A stretch of 64,000 nucleotides of DNA from Bacteroidaceae bacterium (GTDB lineage: Bacteria; Bacteroidota; Bacteroidia; Bacteroidales; Bacteroidaceae): NCBI GenBank assembly GCA_017447625.1, contig JAFSNB010000035.1:1-64000 (forward strand), in the 5' to 3' direction. A model generated the notes under the pieces. That model was not told the DNA's origin. It did no database searches and worked only from the letters and a program-made list of their open reading frames with translations. The position numbers were made by a program, and so were the translations under genes. Position 1 is the first letter of the stretch; each line of letters opens with the position of its first letter. Shown one piece after another: positions 18,130 through 27,711 of this stretch.

Positions 18130-19038
18130 TTATAGCCCAATATTATCTAATGTCTCTGCGCTTATAGTCATTTTGCGAAGGTCTTGCAGCGAGCCGTTGA
18201 ATATATTACAATCCACACTCCCCTGGATGCCGTCTATTTTCCCGAAGTCCGTATATTGCCAGAATTTCCATGAGCCCTCGTATGTAGGTTTTTCCACATA
18301 ATAATGGGCTATCCAATATGGGTACTGGTTGAATATGGAGTCGTTCAGGTATTTCTTCTTGAAACTGGCACCCGTGTAGAGAATAGGTTTTACGCCGTAA
18401 TGCTCTTCAACAATCTCCAACCAGGTGCGGACAGCCTTGCGCAGTTGTTCGGAGCTGAGGCGGCCCACTTTCTCCACATCGAGTACAGGAGGAAGGTCGC
18501 CCTCTTCCAGATGCACCTGTTTCAGGTAGAAGCGGGCTTGTTTCCGCGCATCGGCATCAGGAACAAAGAAATGGTATGCTCCGCGGATAAGGTCGTTCTG
18601 GCGCGCCTGATAGAAGTTGTCGCTGAAATTCTCGTCAATCATTGACACGCCTTCGGTGGCCTTCACGAACACGAATCTCAGCGGCACCCGCTGCACATTT
18701 GCGTTGCGCAGGCGTTCCCAGTCAATCCGGTCCTGATAGTGGGATATGTCTATGCCGCGTATCTCGAAGCCTTCGGGGTCATTAGCCTCCCCGTAGATGG
18801 CCTGCCAGCGGAAGGAGAAAGGATTTACAAAGAAATAATAGAAGAAGAAAACGTAACCGGCAACAATCAGCACTACACCCGTGACAATAGCCCACAAGGG
18901 AATACGGCGGAAGAATGTGATGTTATGTGTCTTCCGCCGTTTTTTCCCGTGTGAGCGTCTCGGCGCGCCGCCGTTGTTAGCAGCACGCCTCGACGTCTGT
19001 GTAGTGGGAGCAGCCGGACTTTTCTTCAATTTATTCAA
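18130..19038 (-). CDS. Membrane-anchored GH25 muramidase (lysozyme family)
   Basis: 302 residues. No ATG exists before the domain; the frame opens with TTG at 19038, which overlaps the pfp stop (TTGA), so a TTG start with translational coupling is likely. A basic N-terminal tail (1-42, HGKKRRKTH) precedes one membrane helix (about 49-70), then a GH25 domain (about 92-295): [33 protein letters not shown], and the catalytic Asp/Glu of [10 protein letters not shown]25 enzymes cut the MurNAc-GlcNAc bond of peptidoglycan. The TM anchor suggests a periplasmic cell-wall role rather than a secreted lysin. Confidence 0.88.
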   Translation of the reverse strand: MNKLKKSPAAPTTQTSRRAANNGGAPRRSHGKKRRKTHNITFFRRIPLWAIVTGVVLIVAGYVFFFYYFFVNPFSFRWQAIYGEANDPEGFEIRGIDISHYQDRIDWERLRNANVQRVPLRFVFVKATEGVSMIDENFSDNFYQARQNDLIRGAYHFFVPDADARKQARFYLKQVHLEEGDLPPVLDVEKVGRLSSEQLRKAVRTWLEIVEEHYGVKPILYTGASFKKKYLNDSIFNQYPYWIAHYYVEKPTYEGSWKFWQYTDFGKIDGIQGSVDCNIFNGSLQDLRKMTISAETLDNIGL

Positions 19039-20669
19039 GCCTGTTCCAACTGCAATGTCTTAGTACATTGGTCGCAGACCTCTGTAGGACCGAAGTACTG
19101 AATCGGTCCGGGATATACATAGGCCGTCTGACGGGCCCACTCCTCACGATGAGCAGCGAAATACTTGAAGGGAGCGCCGTCCAGCTCTACGAGAGCCTTG
19201 CGAATAACGGGCTTGTCGGCACCGTTACGACGCTCGATGTTCATCATCATAGTGATGGGCACACCGCCTGCAATCCACTCGGCAGCAGGAGCCGTAGTGT
19301 TCTTGACGATGCTCATGTAACCGGTCTTTCCGGCAGCGATGAGGCGGCTGGCGTTGAAGCCGAGACTGTAGCAGTAGTCAGCATCGTAGTTGCTCGGAGC
19401 AGCGCAACGGCCCTCGTAGCCGAAGAAGTGATGCTGGGCGCTGAACTTCGGAGCGCGGCCCGTCTCCTTGAGTTTTTTGGCCACCATGCGGCTGAGCAGC
19501 TTCTCGGTCTCGATGAGAGATACCTGAACGTTTCCGTGCGGGTCGCGATCCAGACAGAGCTGGCGTGCCACATCCTCGGGCAGGCTCTCCAGAACGGCGA
19601 GATTGTCCTTCGCGATGCTCTTCTTCACGAAATCAATCTGGGCATCAGCGCTCTCGAACTCGCGCGGCTCGCCTGTAGAGGGATCTGTGAGCACCTCATT
19701 CAGTTCCTTGATGAGTTTCTTGATGGCGGGGATGAACTCGATGAGGCCCTCGGGGATAAGCACGGTGCCGTAGTGGTTGCCGTCCTCAGCGCGCTTGGCC
19801 ACGATGTCAGCGATGTAGCCTACAACGTCGTCGAGGCTCATTGCCTTAGCCTCAATCTCCTCGCTTACGAGGCAGATGTTCGGCTGGGTCTGCAGAGCGC
19901 ACTCCAAGGCGATGTGGCTTGCGCTGCGGCCCATGAGTTTGATGAAGTGCCAGTATTTGCGGGCAGAGTTGCAGTCGCGCTGGATGTTACCGATGAGCTC
20001 GCTGTAGGTCTTGCAGGCTGTGTCAAAACCGAAGCTGGTCTCGATCTGCTCGTTCTTCAGGTCGCCGTCGATGGTCTTCGGACAGCCGATCACCTGCACG
20101 CCATACTTCTTGGCTGCATAGTACTCGGCAAGAACGCAGGCGTTGGTGTTGGAGTCATCGCCACCGATGATCACGAGAGCCTTGATATTCAGCTCGCGCA
20201 GGATCTCGATGCCTTTCTCAAACTGCTCCACCTTCTCCAGCTTCGTACGGCCGGAACCGATGATGTCGAAACCGCCGGTGTTACGGTATTCATCAATGAT
20301 GTCGGCTGTCAGCTCCATATAGTTGTGGTCAACGAGACCGCCGGGGCCGAGGATGAAGCCGTAGAGCTTGGAATCGGGGTTGATGCTCTTGATGCCGTCG
20401 AAGAGACCGCTGATGACGTTGTGTCCGCCAGGAGCCTGGCCGCCGCTGAGGATTACGCCTACGTTGATGGCGGGCTGAGCCTTGGGCTCTCCCTCTGCGA
20501 ACTCAATTACAGGCAGGCCGTAGGTGTTGGGGAACAGTTCCTTGATTTTAGCCTGGTCGCCGACACTCTGTGTGGGCTGACCTTCTACAGCCTTCACGGC
20601 TCCTTTCAGGGCCTTAGGCAACTTGGGCTGATAAGCAGCCCTTGCAATCTGCAAAGCACTTTTCTTCAT
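19035..20669 (-). CDS. pfp: Diphosphate-fructose-6-phosphate 1-phosphotransferase
   Basis: 544 residues from the ATG at 20669 (a TTG lies two codons upstream). It is the long, PPi-dependent phosphofructokinase found in Bacteroidetes and plants, working reversibly in glycolysis. Motifs seen are [18 protein letters not shown] (about 73), [17 protein letters not shown] (about 165), the PPi-type catalytic [10 protein letters not shown] (about 198) and [15 protein letters not shown]. The Asp of GGDDS replaces the Gly used by ATP enzymes. It heads the leftward operon pfp-GH25-PCMD-nspC from the promoter at about 20728. Confidence 0.95.
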   Translation of the reverse strand: MKKSALQIARAAYQPKLPKALKGAVKAVEGQPTQSVGDQAKIKELFPNTYGLPVIEFAEGEPKAQPAINVGVILSGGQAPGGHNVISGLFDGIKSINPDSKLYGFILGPGGLVDHNYMELTADIIDEYRNTGGFDIIGSGRTKLEKVEQFEKGIEILRELNIKALVIIGGDDSNTNACVLAEYYAAKKYGVQVIGCPKTIDGDLKNEQIETSFGFDTACKTYSELIGNIQRDCNSARKYWHFIKLMGRSASHIALECALQTQPNICLVSEEIEAKAMSLDDVVGYIADIVAKRAEDGNHYGTVLIPEGLIEFIPAIKKLIKELNEVLTDPSTGEPREFESADAQIDFVKKSIAKDNLAVLESLPEDVARQLCLDRDPHGNVQVSLIETEKLLSRMVAKKLKETGRAPKFSAQHHFFGYEGRCAAPSNYDADYCYSLGFNASRLIAAGKTGYMSIVKNTTAPAAEWIAGGVPITMMMNIERRNGADKPVIRKALVELDGAPFKYFAAHREEWARQTAYVYPGPIQYFGPTEVCDQCTKTLQLEQA

Positions 20670-20723
20670 AATCAAAATATGTGTTTAGGGTTTAATGATT
20701 GATGTCTTTTGCTGTTTCGGCTG

Positions 20724-20731
20724 CAAAGATA
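20724..20731 (-). promoter_or_regulatory. Bacteroidetes -7 element for pfp operon
   Basis: Minus-strand TATCTTTG, 54 bases before the pfp ATG. A minus-strand TTTG lies 16 bases further upstream, slightly short of the usual spacing. Confidence 0.6.
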
Positions 20732-20821
20732 CACAAAATTTGCGTAACAAAGATGATTTAATATATTTTTTAATCTATATGCCATATTCGGTTTAACTAA
20801 AGTTAAAATCTAAATAAATTA

Positions 20822-20851
20822 TTGCATAAATCCCGTTTATCCGTACCTTTG
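20822..20851 (+). promoter_or_regulatory. Bacteroidetes promoter for dsbD
   Basis: TTG at 20822-20824 and TACCTTTG at 20844-20851 are separated by 19 bases, matching the Bacteroidetes -33/-7 layout. The start codon is 24 bases downstream. Confidence 0.7.
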
Positions 20852-20874
20852 TGCCAATATTGCATAACTACACA

Positions 20875-23022
20875 ATGAAAAGAACTCTATCTGTACTCCT
20901 TTTACTTATGTTTGTGCTCACCGCATCCGCCCAAGTGCGTGTGTCCGTGAGCAAGAAAGCAGTAGCAGGTCACGATGACCTCATAGACATTGTATTCAGC
21001 GGGAACATGGATGCCGGATGGCACGTCTATGGCCCGGATAACGACGGCGGTCCGACGCCTCTGACCTTCAACAGCGAGAAGCTCACAGGAGCCAAACTGG
21101 AAGGCGGCATAAAACTGGGCGGCTCGCTCATTAAGAAGATGGACGATATGTTCGGGTGCGAGGTCACATTCTTCGAGCAGAGTTTCACCGCCACGCAGCG
21201 CCTGCGCCTCACCGGAGGAGAGTGGGTTGCAGAAGGCTATCTGCAATACGGGGCCTGCAACGACCAGTCGTGCCTCCCTCCCACCCCCGTAGAATTCGCC
21301 TTCAACGGCACATACGCAGCAAAAGCTGAAAAGCCAGCAGCCACTACAGCGGCCTCTAAAGGCGTAACCGAAGGCGCAGCCGGTACTTCTTCAGCAGCCG
21401 CCTCAACCGCGTCCGCTTCTTCTGTTGCGGCATCCGCGTCTCCAGCCGCGTCTGCTGACCCCTCTGATCCCGCATTGGGGGCCGTGTGTCAGTCGGTCTC
21501 CCCGACTGATTCCGTCTCCCAACCCGCACCAAGCCCTTCCGCCCTCTCTTCCAGCGCTTTATGGGAGCCCGTAACCGATGAGCTGCAAACCCTGAGCGAC
21601 TCCGTGGGCAAATCCTCCCGCTCCCTGTTTACCATCTTCCTGCTCGGTTTGGTGGGCGGTCTTCTGGCACTCATAATGCCCTGCATCTGGCCTATTATCC
21701 CGATGACCGTCTCATTCTTCCTGAAACGGGCAAAGGACGACAAGCGGCGCGGCATCCGCGACGCCATCCTCTATGGACTCAGCATAGTCGTGATATTCGT
21801 GGGACTCGGTTTACTTATCACCCTGATCTGGGGTCCAAGCAAGCTCAACGAGCTGAGCACCAACGCCATCTTCAACATTTTCCTGTTCCTCCTCCTTGTT
21901 GCTTTTGCAGCTTCGTTCCTCGGCGGTTTCGAAATGACGCTGCCTGCCTCCTGGAGCAATAAGATGGACGCCAAAGCCTCGTCCACAACCGGCGCTCTGA
22001 GCATCTTCTTCATGGCATTCACACTCGTTCTGGTAAGCTTCAGCTGCACCGCCCCAATCGTGGGCCTTCTGCTTGTAGAGATGGCCACCAGCGGCAACAT
22101 CATCGCCCCGACTGTCGGTATGCTCGGTTTCTCCATAGCACTCGCCGCCCCCTTCACGCTCTTCGCCCTCTTCCCCGCCTGGCTGAAATCTGCGCCCAAG
22201 AGCGGTAACTGGATGAACGTGGTTAAGGTGGTGCTGGGCCTCGTGGAACTGGCTTTTGCCCTGAAGTTCTTCAGCGTAGCGGATTTGGCCTACGGCTGGC
22301 GACTGCTTGACCGCGAGACCTTCCTCTGCCTATGGATCATGATTTTCGCCTTCATGGGCTTCTATCTGCTGGGGTGGATTCGTCTGCCTCACGATGAGGA
22401 TGAATATGATGACGAGGGCAATGTGATTCAGCGTCCGCGCATCGGTGTAACCCGCTTCCTCACAGCCCTTATATCACTGGCATTCGCCCTGTATATGGTT
22501 CCAGGCCTCTGGGGAGCACCGTGCAAGGCTGTCAGCGCCTTCGCCCCTCCGATGTGGACACAGGATTTCCGTTTGGATGAGAGCAGCGTGGAAGCCACTT
22601 ACACCAACTACGAAGAAGGTATGGAGGCCGCCCGTAAGGCCGGAAAGCCCGTGATGCTCGACTTCACAGGCTTCGGATGTGTGAACTGCCGTAAGATGGA
22701 GGCCGCCGTATGGCCCGATGCACAGGTGCGCCAGCTTATGACGGAGGACTACGTGCTTATCTCCCTGTATGTGGATGACAAGACCCCGCTTGAATCACCA
22801 GTAGAAGTAACAGAGACCGACGGCACGACCCGCCGTCTGCGCACCATTGGGGACAAATGGAGCTACCTGCAACGCACGAAATTCGGCGCCCAGACCCAGC
22901 CCTTCTACGTACTGCTCGACCAAGAGGCCAAGCCCCTCGCTCCGGCCTACAGTTTCGATGAGGATGTGTCCCGTTTCGTCCAATGGCTGCGAGGAGGCTT
23001 AGACCGTTTCAAGACTAAATAA
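20875..23022 (+). CDS. dsbD: Thiol:disulfide interchange protein DsbD
   Basis: 715 residues from the ATG at 20875, which gives a signal peptide (MKRTLSVLLLLMFVLTASAQ). Order: periplasmic N-domain (about 20-140) with the CNDQSC cysteine pair, an Ala/Ser-rich linker (about 145-240), a multi-helix membrane domain (about 255-560) with one Cys in MPCIWPIIPMT (about 267) and one in SFSCTAPIVG (about 388), and a thioredoxin domain with GCVNC (about 601-605). All six expected cysteines are present. DsbD carries electrons from cytoplasmic thioredoxin to the periplasm. The linker contains a small hairpin (CAGTCGG/CCGACTG) near 21490. No operon partner is obvious. Confidence 0.93.
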   Translation: MKRTLSVLLLLMFVLTASAQVRVSVSKKAVAGHDDLIDIVFSGNMDAGWHVYGPDNDGGPTPLTFNSEKLTGAKLEGGIKLGGSLIKKMDDMFGCEVTFFEQSFTATQRLRLTGGEWVAEGYLQYGACNDQSCLPPTPVEFAFNGTYAAKAEKPAATTAASKGVTEGAAGTSSAAASTASASSVAASASPAASADPSDPALGAVCQSVSPTDSVSQPAPSPSALSSSALWEPVTDELQTLSDSVGKSSRSLFTIFLLGLVGGLLALIMPCIWPIIPMTVSFFLKRAKDDKRRGIRDAILYGLSIVVIFVGLGLLITLIWGPSKLNELSTNAIFNIFLFLLLVAFAASFLGGFEMTLPASWSNKMDAKASSTTGALSIFFMAFTLVLVSFSCTAPIVGLLLVEMATSGNIIAPTVGMLGFSIALAAPFTLFALFPAWLKSAPKSGNWMNVVKVVLGLVELAFALKFFSVADLAYGWRLLDRETFLCLWIMIFAFMGFYLLGWIRLPHDEDEYDDEGNVIQRPRIGVTRFLTALISLAFALYMVPGLWGAPCKAVSAFAPPMWTQDFRLDESSVEATYTNYEEGMEAARKAGKPVMLDFTGFGCVNCRKMEAAVWPDAQVRQLMTEDYVLISLYVDDKTPLESPVEVTETDGTTRRLRTIGDKWSYLQRTKFGAQTQPFYVLLDQEAKPLAPAYSFDEDVSRFVQWLRGGLDRFKTK

Positions 23023-23079
23023 CAGACTGCCCGCAATATTAAACGTTTACTATAAGAACTTAACAATAACTAACTGACT

Positions 23080-26000
23080 ATGAAAAGAAAAATCCTACTT
23101 ACAGCAATAGCATTACTCGTTGCTATCACAGTTTCTTGGGCGCAGGATGTGCCCTGGAACAAAGACGCCTATCCCGACTACGACCCCGTGCCGCATATCG
23201 ACCAGACATGGGTGAAACAGGCAAAAAGCCGGATGCGTAAGCAAAAGGCCAAGGGGCAGTCGCGTCCAGACCATTGGAACAACGCCGAGTCCAAGGCTTT
23301 TCCTCCGGTAGTGAACCAGAGTGCAGGCTCCTGCGGCTCCGCCTCGCGTATATATTATATGTTCACGCATGAGATGAACGCGATGCGTGATGCCGACGGC
23401 TCGCGCGATGAGAACATCTATCCGACCCACTTCACCTGGCTTCTGACTTGGGTGTCTAATCAGGGTAAGGAAATCATTGCCCAGCACAACGGTGTGCCTA
23501 ACAGCTCCGTCTATGGCGGCAGGACCTACAGCGAGATCTTCGGCTATCAGGACTGCGACGACGGTCAGAGCAACTACGGCTGGATGCAGGGCTATGACAA
23601 GTGGTTCCACGCTATGCACAACCGCATAGCCGGTTCCGGCAACTTCCCCTACCCGCTAAACACAGCCGAGGGACGTGAGATGCTGAAAAATTACCTATGG
23701 AACCATTGCGGCGACGAGCGCTTTGTTACAGGCGGTATCGCCGGCGTGGGAGTGGCCTCCAGCTGCACCACAGGCAAGATTCCCGCCACCGCAAAGAACA
23801 AGGAGATTGGTGTGTCTGGAATGAACTACGTGAAACATTGGGGCGAAAGCGTCGATCACGCTCTCACGATTGTGGGTTATGACGACCGCATACAGTTCGA
23901 CCTGGACGGCAACGGAGTCTCCGGCGAAGAGGCCAAGGACGAGGTAGGCGCCTGGATTATCGTGAACTCATGGGGTTCGTGGATGAACAACGGCTTCATC
24001 TATTGCCCCTACGCCGAGGCACGCCCGACACGCACCACCACCGGCTACTGGACTCCGGAGTATTACACCGCACGCTGGAACTACCGTCCGCTGCGCACCC
24101 TGAAGGTGACTATGGACTACAGCCACCGTTCCGAGATTGCGCTCTACGTGGGTGTGGCTCAGGACCTCAACGCTACCAAGCCGGAGAAGTCAACCTTCCT
24201 GCGCCACTTCTATTATTCCGGTCTCGGCAAGGGAGCCAAGACCGACCCCGACCCCGAAATGCCTATGCTTGGCAAGTGGGCCGACGGCGACCTGCACACT
24301 GAGCCTATGGAATTCGGCTACGACCTGACTGACCTCACCTCCACGTTCGACCTCTCACGTCCGCTCAAGTACTTTTTCTGGGTTGAACCGCGCTCCTACG
24401 CTGTAGGCGAAGGCCATATATACAAGGCCAGCATCGTTGACTACAACCTTGACCGTGAGGGCGTTGAGACCGCCTTCGACATCCCCGAGGGCGGCACACT
24501 CGTGCAGAACGCAGGCAAAAAGACCGAGATTAGCACCATAGTACGCAGCGAGGTAGTCAATGTGCCGCGCAACCTCGCCATCAGCGGGACGACACTCACC
24601 TGGCAGCGTCCTACGGGCTCCTGCAACCCCGTCACATACAACATCTATCTGAACGGAGAACTCGCCCAGCAGGTTGCAGCCGACAACCTCTCGGCCACAA
24701 CCAGCGGCTCCGGCACATTCGCCGTAAGCGCCGTTTATGATATCAACGGATACGAAGTGGAGAGCGAGAAGAGCACTCCCGTTATCGTGCGCGAGGGCGG
24801 TTTCAACAAGGACAACGACGTGCTCCGCCTGGACAAGGGCAACAACTCCACCCTCACTCTGGCCGGCGTTTCCTCAGCTACGCTGAACGCCTGGACGCTG
24901 GAGTTCTGGGTTCGTCCGAACAGCGCCTTCCCCACCTCGGGCAACGGCAAATGCGCATTCGGCATCAAGGCCTCGAGCGGCAAGTTCTTCTTCAAGACCA
25001 ACGCCAACAAGGAGATGGAAGTGGGCTTCGACGGCGGTGACTACAAGAAAGGCACCACGCTTGCCACCTCCAAGTGGTCACACATCGCCATCGTTGAGGA
25101 CGGCGGCCACATCCTCGTCTATGTCAACGGAAAGAAAAGCATAGACTTCAACTCCGGCTGGAGCAACAGTGGTCTGGGCGGTGCCAACGACCTGGTATTT
25201 GGCCAGAGCGAAGGAACCACCGAGAACTACAAGGAACTTATCAGCGCCCCCTGGGAGGGATATATAGATGAGATACGCTTCTGGAATGTGGCCCGCACGC
25301 AGGCGGAGATCAAGGCCTGCTACGAACAGGCGTTCGTCTATCCTATGGTTCAGAACAACCTGACCCACTACTATCAGATGAACGTGAACGAGGACTCCAC
25401 AGCCCTCGTCAGCGCCATAGGCGGTGCGGACATCGCCCTGAGCGTTCCGTCAAAGATTACTCCTATGCTCTGCAATGACGAGGTGAATCCGAGACTTAAC
25501 CAGCTGGCTTACACCCCATCGGCCAGTTTCGCCCTCTCCGACAAGGAGGTGATTGTCGGACAGCCCGTGACCATCACTGATATGTCCGCTCCCAGCACCT
25601 GCGAGTGGGCCTGGACATTCACCGGAGCGGAGAAGGAGACCCTCAGCGGCAACCGTCCGATACTGACATTCAACACCCCGGGCCAACAGACCATCCACCT
25701 CACCACGACTTCAGTCAACGGAGAGACAGCTGAATACTCGGAGACCATCAACGTAACCGCAGCCGAAGCTCCTGTGGCAGACTTCACCATGAGCGCCACC
25801 ACCGCAGCCGTGGGCGAGCATATCAGCTTCATCAACCAGAGCACACCGCTCAGCGCCTGCACCTACGAGTGGACATTCGAGGATGCCGAAGTACAGGGAA
25901 CGACGACCACTAACGCCGCCGCCACCTTCACCTCGACCGGAACCCACCGCATCACCCTCACCGCCACTAACAGCGCGGGGGCGAACTCCTGCACCAAGAC

Positions 26001-27660
26001 CATCGACGTGGAGAAAGTGGCTCCACAGCCTGCATTCAACATCAGGAACAACATAGCTATACTCGGCGAGAAGGTCTATCTGATAGACGAGACCAAATAT
26101 GAGCCGAGCAGCTGGATGTGGAATGTCAGCTCAGACGCCTACGCAATGGTAATGAACGGCAAGGAGGGCAGCCTCACCATAGACAAGCCCGGTATCTACA
26201 GCGTGAGCCTCACCGCCACTAACGAGAAGGGCAGTTCAACCACTACCCGCTCCAAGGCCATCACCGTTTGCAACGCCGATGGCGGCCACGGACTGGCTAT
26301 GGGCGGCGGCAACGACAGCGGCTCCGAGACCCAGAACAACGTCGTAGAGGCCACGTCGCCCTTCGATATCGCTCGCACTCGCATCACCATCGCCTTCTGG
26401 CTGTATCCGACCAATCTGGTCAACGGCGGCAACGGCATCGGCAGCGACCCATCAACCCTGCTCCTCACCACCAACGCCGACGGTTCTATGGACTTCCAGG
26501 CCTCCAGCAAAGTCGGTAAGAGCGACGCAGGATACGTGATTGCCCACGAGTGGCATCACTACGCCATCACCTACTCCAGCGGCACCGTCACTTTCTATCG
26601 CGACGGACAGAAAATAAGCACAGCAAGCGGCCTCGGCAGCAGCATTAGGAAACAGACTGTGATGCGTCTTGGCGGCGACTATCCCTTCACCGGCATAATC
26701 GATGAGCTGCAGATGTGGAGCCGCGCCCTCACCGAATCCGAGATACGCGACTACGGCTCCAAGCCTATCGAAGATCCGAGTTCAGCCAACGGGCTCCTGC
26801 TCTACTATCAGTTCAACCAGACCAGCGGCGACGTCATCGACTCCAGCGGCCACAACCTGACAGGCGTCCGCACCAACTTCGGTCCTGACGGCGACGCCTG
26901 GGCAAGCACCCGCGGCATCTTCTTCCTCAATTTCGAGAACACGAAGGTGGATGTCACATCCCGCTACCTGAAGAACTACAAGCTCAGCTTCCAGACAGCC
27001 AGCGGATATGTCAACGGCACATCGCGCTTCAAGCGTCTCGCCACCGAGACCGAGACCTCGCCTTGGGTCATCGAGAACGCTGTGACGACGAACGGCATAA
27101 CTACCTGCTGGCACGTGGATGCTAACAAGGGCAACTCCCTGGTACTGAGCACCACTTGGGATGGTTTCGCTGACGAGGTGAAAGACCTGAAGCTCTATCA
27201 GACCGTCACCCTGGAGCCCGGTGCCTACGAACTGAGTATAACTCCCTACTCCGAGTTCATCACCGCCGGCAATTATCTCGTAGCTGCCTCCGGCAGAGGC
27301 CTGCCCAACGTAGCCGACATCAAGTCGTCGCTGGCATACGCCCAGGCCAACAAAGCCATCACCTTCATAGTTCCGGAAAGCGGCGAAGTATCCCTCGGCC
27401 TCGTCTCCAACCAGAGCGGAAAGGCCTGCATGACCATCGGTTACTTCACCCTCACCAAGAAGGACTTCAACATGGTTGACGCCGACGGCGAGACCGTCGT
27501 GAAAGACATTGAACATTCACCATTGAACATTGAACATTCATCTGGCGCCATCTACGACCTCGGCGGCAGAAAAATGGTCAATGGTCAATGGTCAATGGTC
27601 AATGGAAACCTCCCGAAGGGAGTTTACATCCATAATGGCAAGAAAGTTGTAGTGAAGTAA
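23080..27660 (+). CDS. Large secreted papain-like (C1) protease with LamG and PKD modules
   Basis: 1526 residues with a signal peptide (1-21, VSWAQD). The C1-type peptidase domain (about 55-330) has the catalytic Cys in NQSAGSCGSAS (about 84; Gly replaces the usual Trp after Cys), His in DHALTIVGYDD (about 259) and Asn in IIVNSWG (about 294). Then follow a fibronectin-like segment, a LamG domain (about 585-745), three PKD-like domains (about 815-1070), a second LamG domain (about 1080-1245), a beta-sandwich region and a C-terminal tail (IYDLGGRK...PKGVYIHNGKKVVVK) like cell-surface sorting tails. Two heptamer repeat arrays lie inside the last 60 codons. Substrate is unknown; a surface adhesin-protease role is inference. 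Confidence 0.85.
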   Translation: MKRKILLTAIALLVAITVSWAQDVPWNKDAYPDYDPVPHIDQTWVKQAKSRMRKQKAKGQSRPDHWNNAESKAFPPVVNQSAGSCGSASRIYYMFTHEMNAMRDADGSRDENIYPTHFTWLLTWVSNQGKEIIAQHNGVPNSSVYGGRTYSEIFGYQDCDDGQSNYGWMQGYDKWFHAMHNRIAGSGNFPYPLNTAEGREMLKNYLWNHCGDERFVTGGIAGVGVASSCTTGKIPATAKNKEIGVSGMNYVKHWGESVDHALTIVGYDDRIQFDLDGNGVSGEEAKDEVGAWIIVNSWGSWMNNGFIYCPYAEARPTRTTTGYWTPEYYTARWNYRPLRTLKVTMDYSHRSEIALYVGVAQDLNATKPEKSTFLRHFYYSGLGKGAKTDPDPEMPMLGKWADGDLHTEPMEFGYDLTDLTSTFDLSRPLKYFFWVEPRSYAVGEGHIYKASIVDYNLDREGVETAFDIPEGGTLVQNAGKKTEISTIVRSEVVNVPRNLAISGTTLTWQRPTGSCNPVTYNIYLNGELAQQVAADNLSATTSGSGTFAVSAVYDINGYEVESEKSTPVIVREGGFNKDNDVLRLDKGNNSTLTLAGVSSATLNAWTLEFWVRPNSAFPTSGNGKCAFGIKASSGKFFFKTNANKEMEVGFDGGDYKKGTTLATSKWSHIAIVEDGGHILVYVNGKKSIDFNSGWSNSGLGGANDLVFGQSEGTTENYKELISAPWEGYIDEIRFWNVARTQAEIKACYEQAFVYPMVQNNLTHYYQMNVNEDSTALVSAIGGADIALSVPSKITPMLCNDEVNPRLNQLAYTPSASFALSDKEVIVGQPVTITDMSAPSTCEWAWTFTGAEKETLSGNRPILTFNTPGQQTIHLTTTSVNGETAEYSETINVTAAEAPVADFTMSATTAAVGEHISFINQSTPLSACTYEWTFEDAEVQGTTTTNAAATFTSTGTHRITLTATNSAGANSCTKTIDVEKVAPQPAFNIRNNIAILGEKVYLIDETKYEPSSWMWNVSSDAYAMVMNGKEGSLTIDKPGIYSVSLTATNEKGSSTTTRSKAITVCNADGGHGLAMGGGNDSGSETQNNVVEATSPFDIARTRITIAFWLYPTNLVNGGNGIGSDPSTLLLTTNADGSMDFQASSKVGKSDAGYVIAHEWHHYAITYSSGTVTFYRDGQKISTASGLGSSIRKQTVMRLGGDYPFTGIIDELQMWSRALTESEIRDYGSKPIEDPSSANGLLLYYQFNQTSGDVIDSSGHNLTGVRTNFGPDGDAWASTRGIFFLNFENTKVDVTSRYLKNYKLSFQTASGYVNGTSRFKRLATETETSPWVIENAVTTNGITTCWHVDANKGNSLVLSTTWDGFADEVKDLKLYQTVTLEPGAYELSITPYSEFITAGNYLVAASGRGLPNVADIKSSLAYAQANKAITFIVPESGEVSLGLVSNQSGKACMTIGYFTLTKKDFNMVDADGETVVKDIEHSPLNIEHSSGAIYDLGGRKMVNGQWSMVNGNLPKGVYIHNGKKVVVK
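27508..27605 (+). repeat. Two heptamer arrays inside the protease gene
   Basis: 27508-27542 is five 7-base units (ATTGAAC, ATTCACC, ATTGAAC, ATTGAAC, ATTCATC). 27574-27601 is four perfect ATGGTCA units followed by ATGG. Both are in the coding sequence; the second encodes MVNGQWSMVNG. An identical (ATGGTCA)4 array lies in frame in the gene at 62009. Confidence 0.95.
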
Positions 27661-27680
27661 ACCTGAGATAAACCACACTT

Positions 27681-27711
27681 AAAGAGGCTGACCGCGCGGT
27701 CAGCCTCTTTT
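27681..27711. terminator. Perfect-palindrome bidirectional terminator
   Basis: A perfect 13-bp inverted repeat (AGAGGCTGACCGC then its complement) with A-run before and T-run after lies between the convergent protease and transposase genes. It can terminate both. The transposase stop codon (complement of 27700-27702) lies within the hairpin. Confidence 0.9.

Noticed and set aside
19068-20702. 544-codon open frame on the plus strand opposite pfp
   Set aside because: It mirrors the codon structure of pfp, has no domain or start context, and pfp is certain on the other strand.
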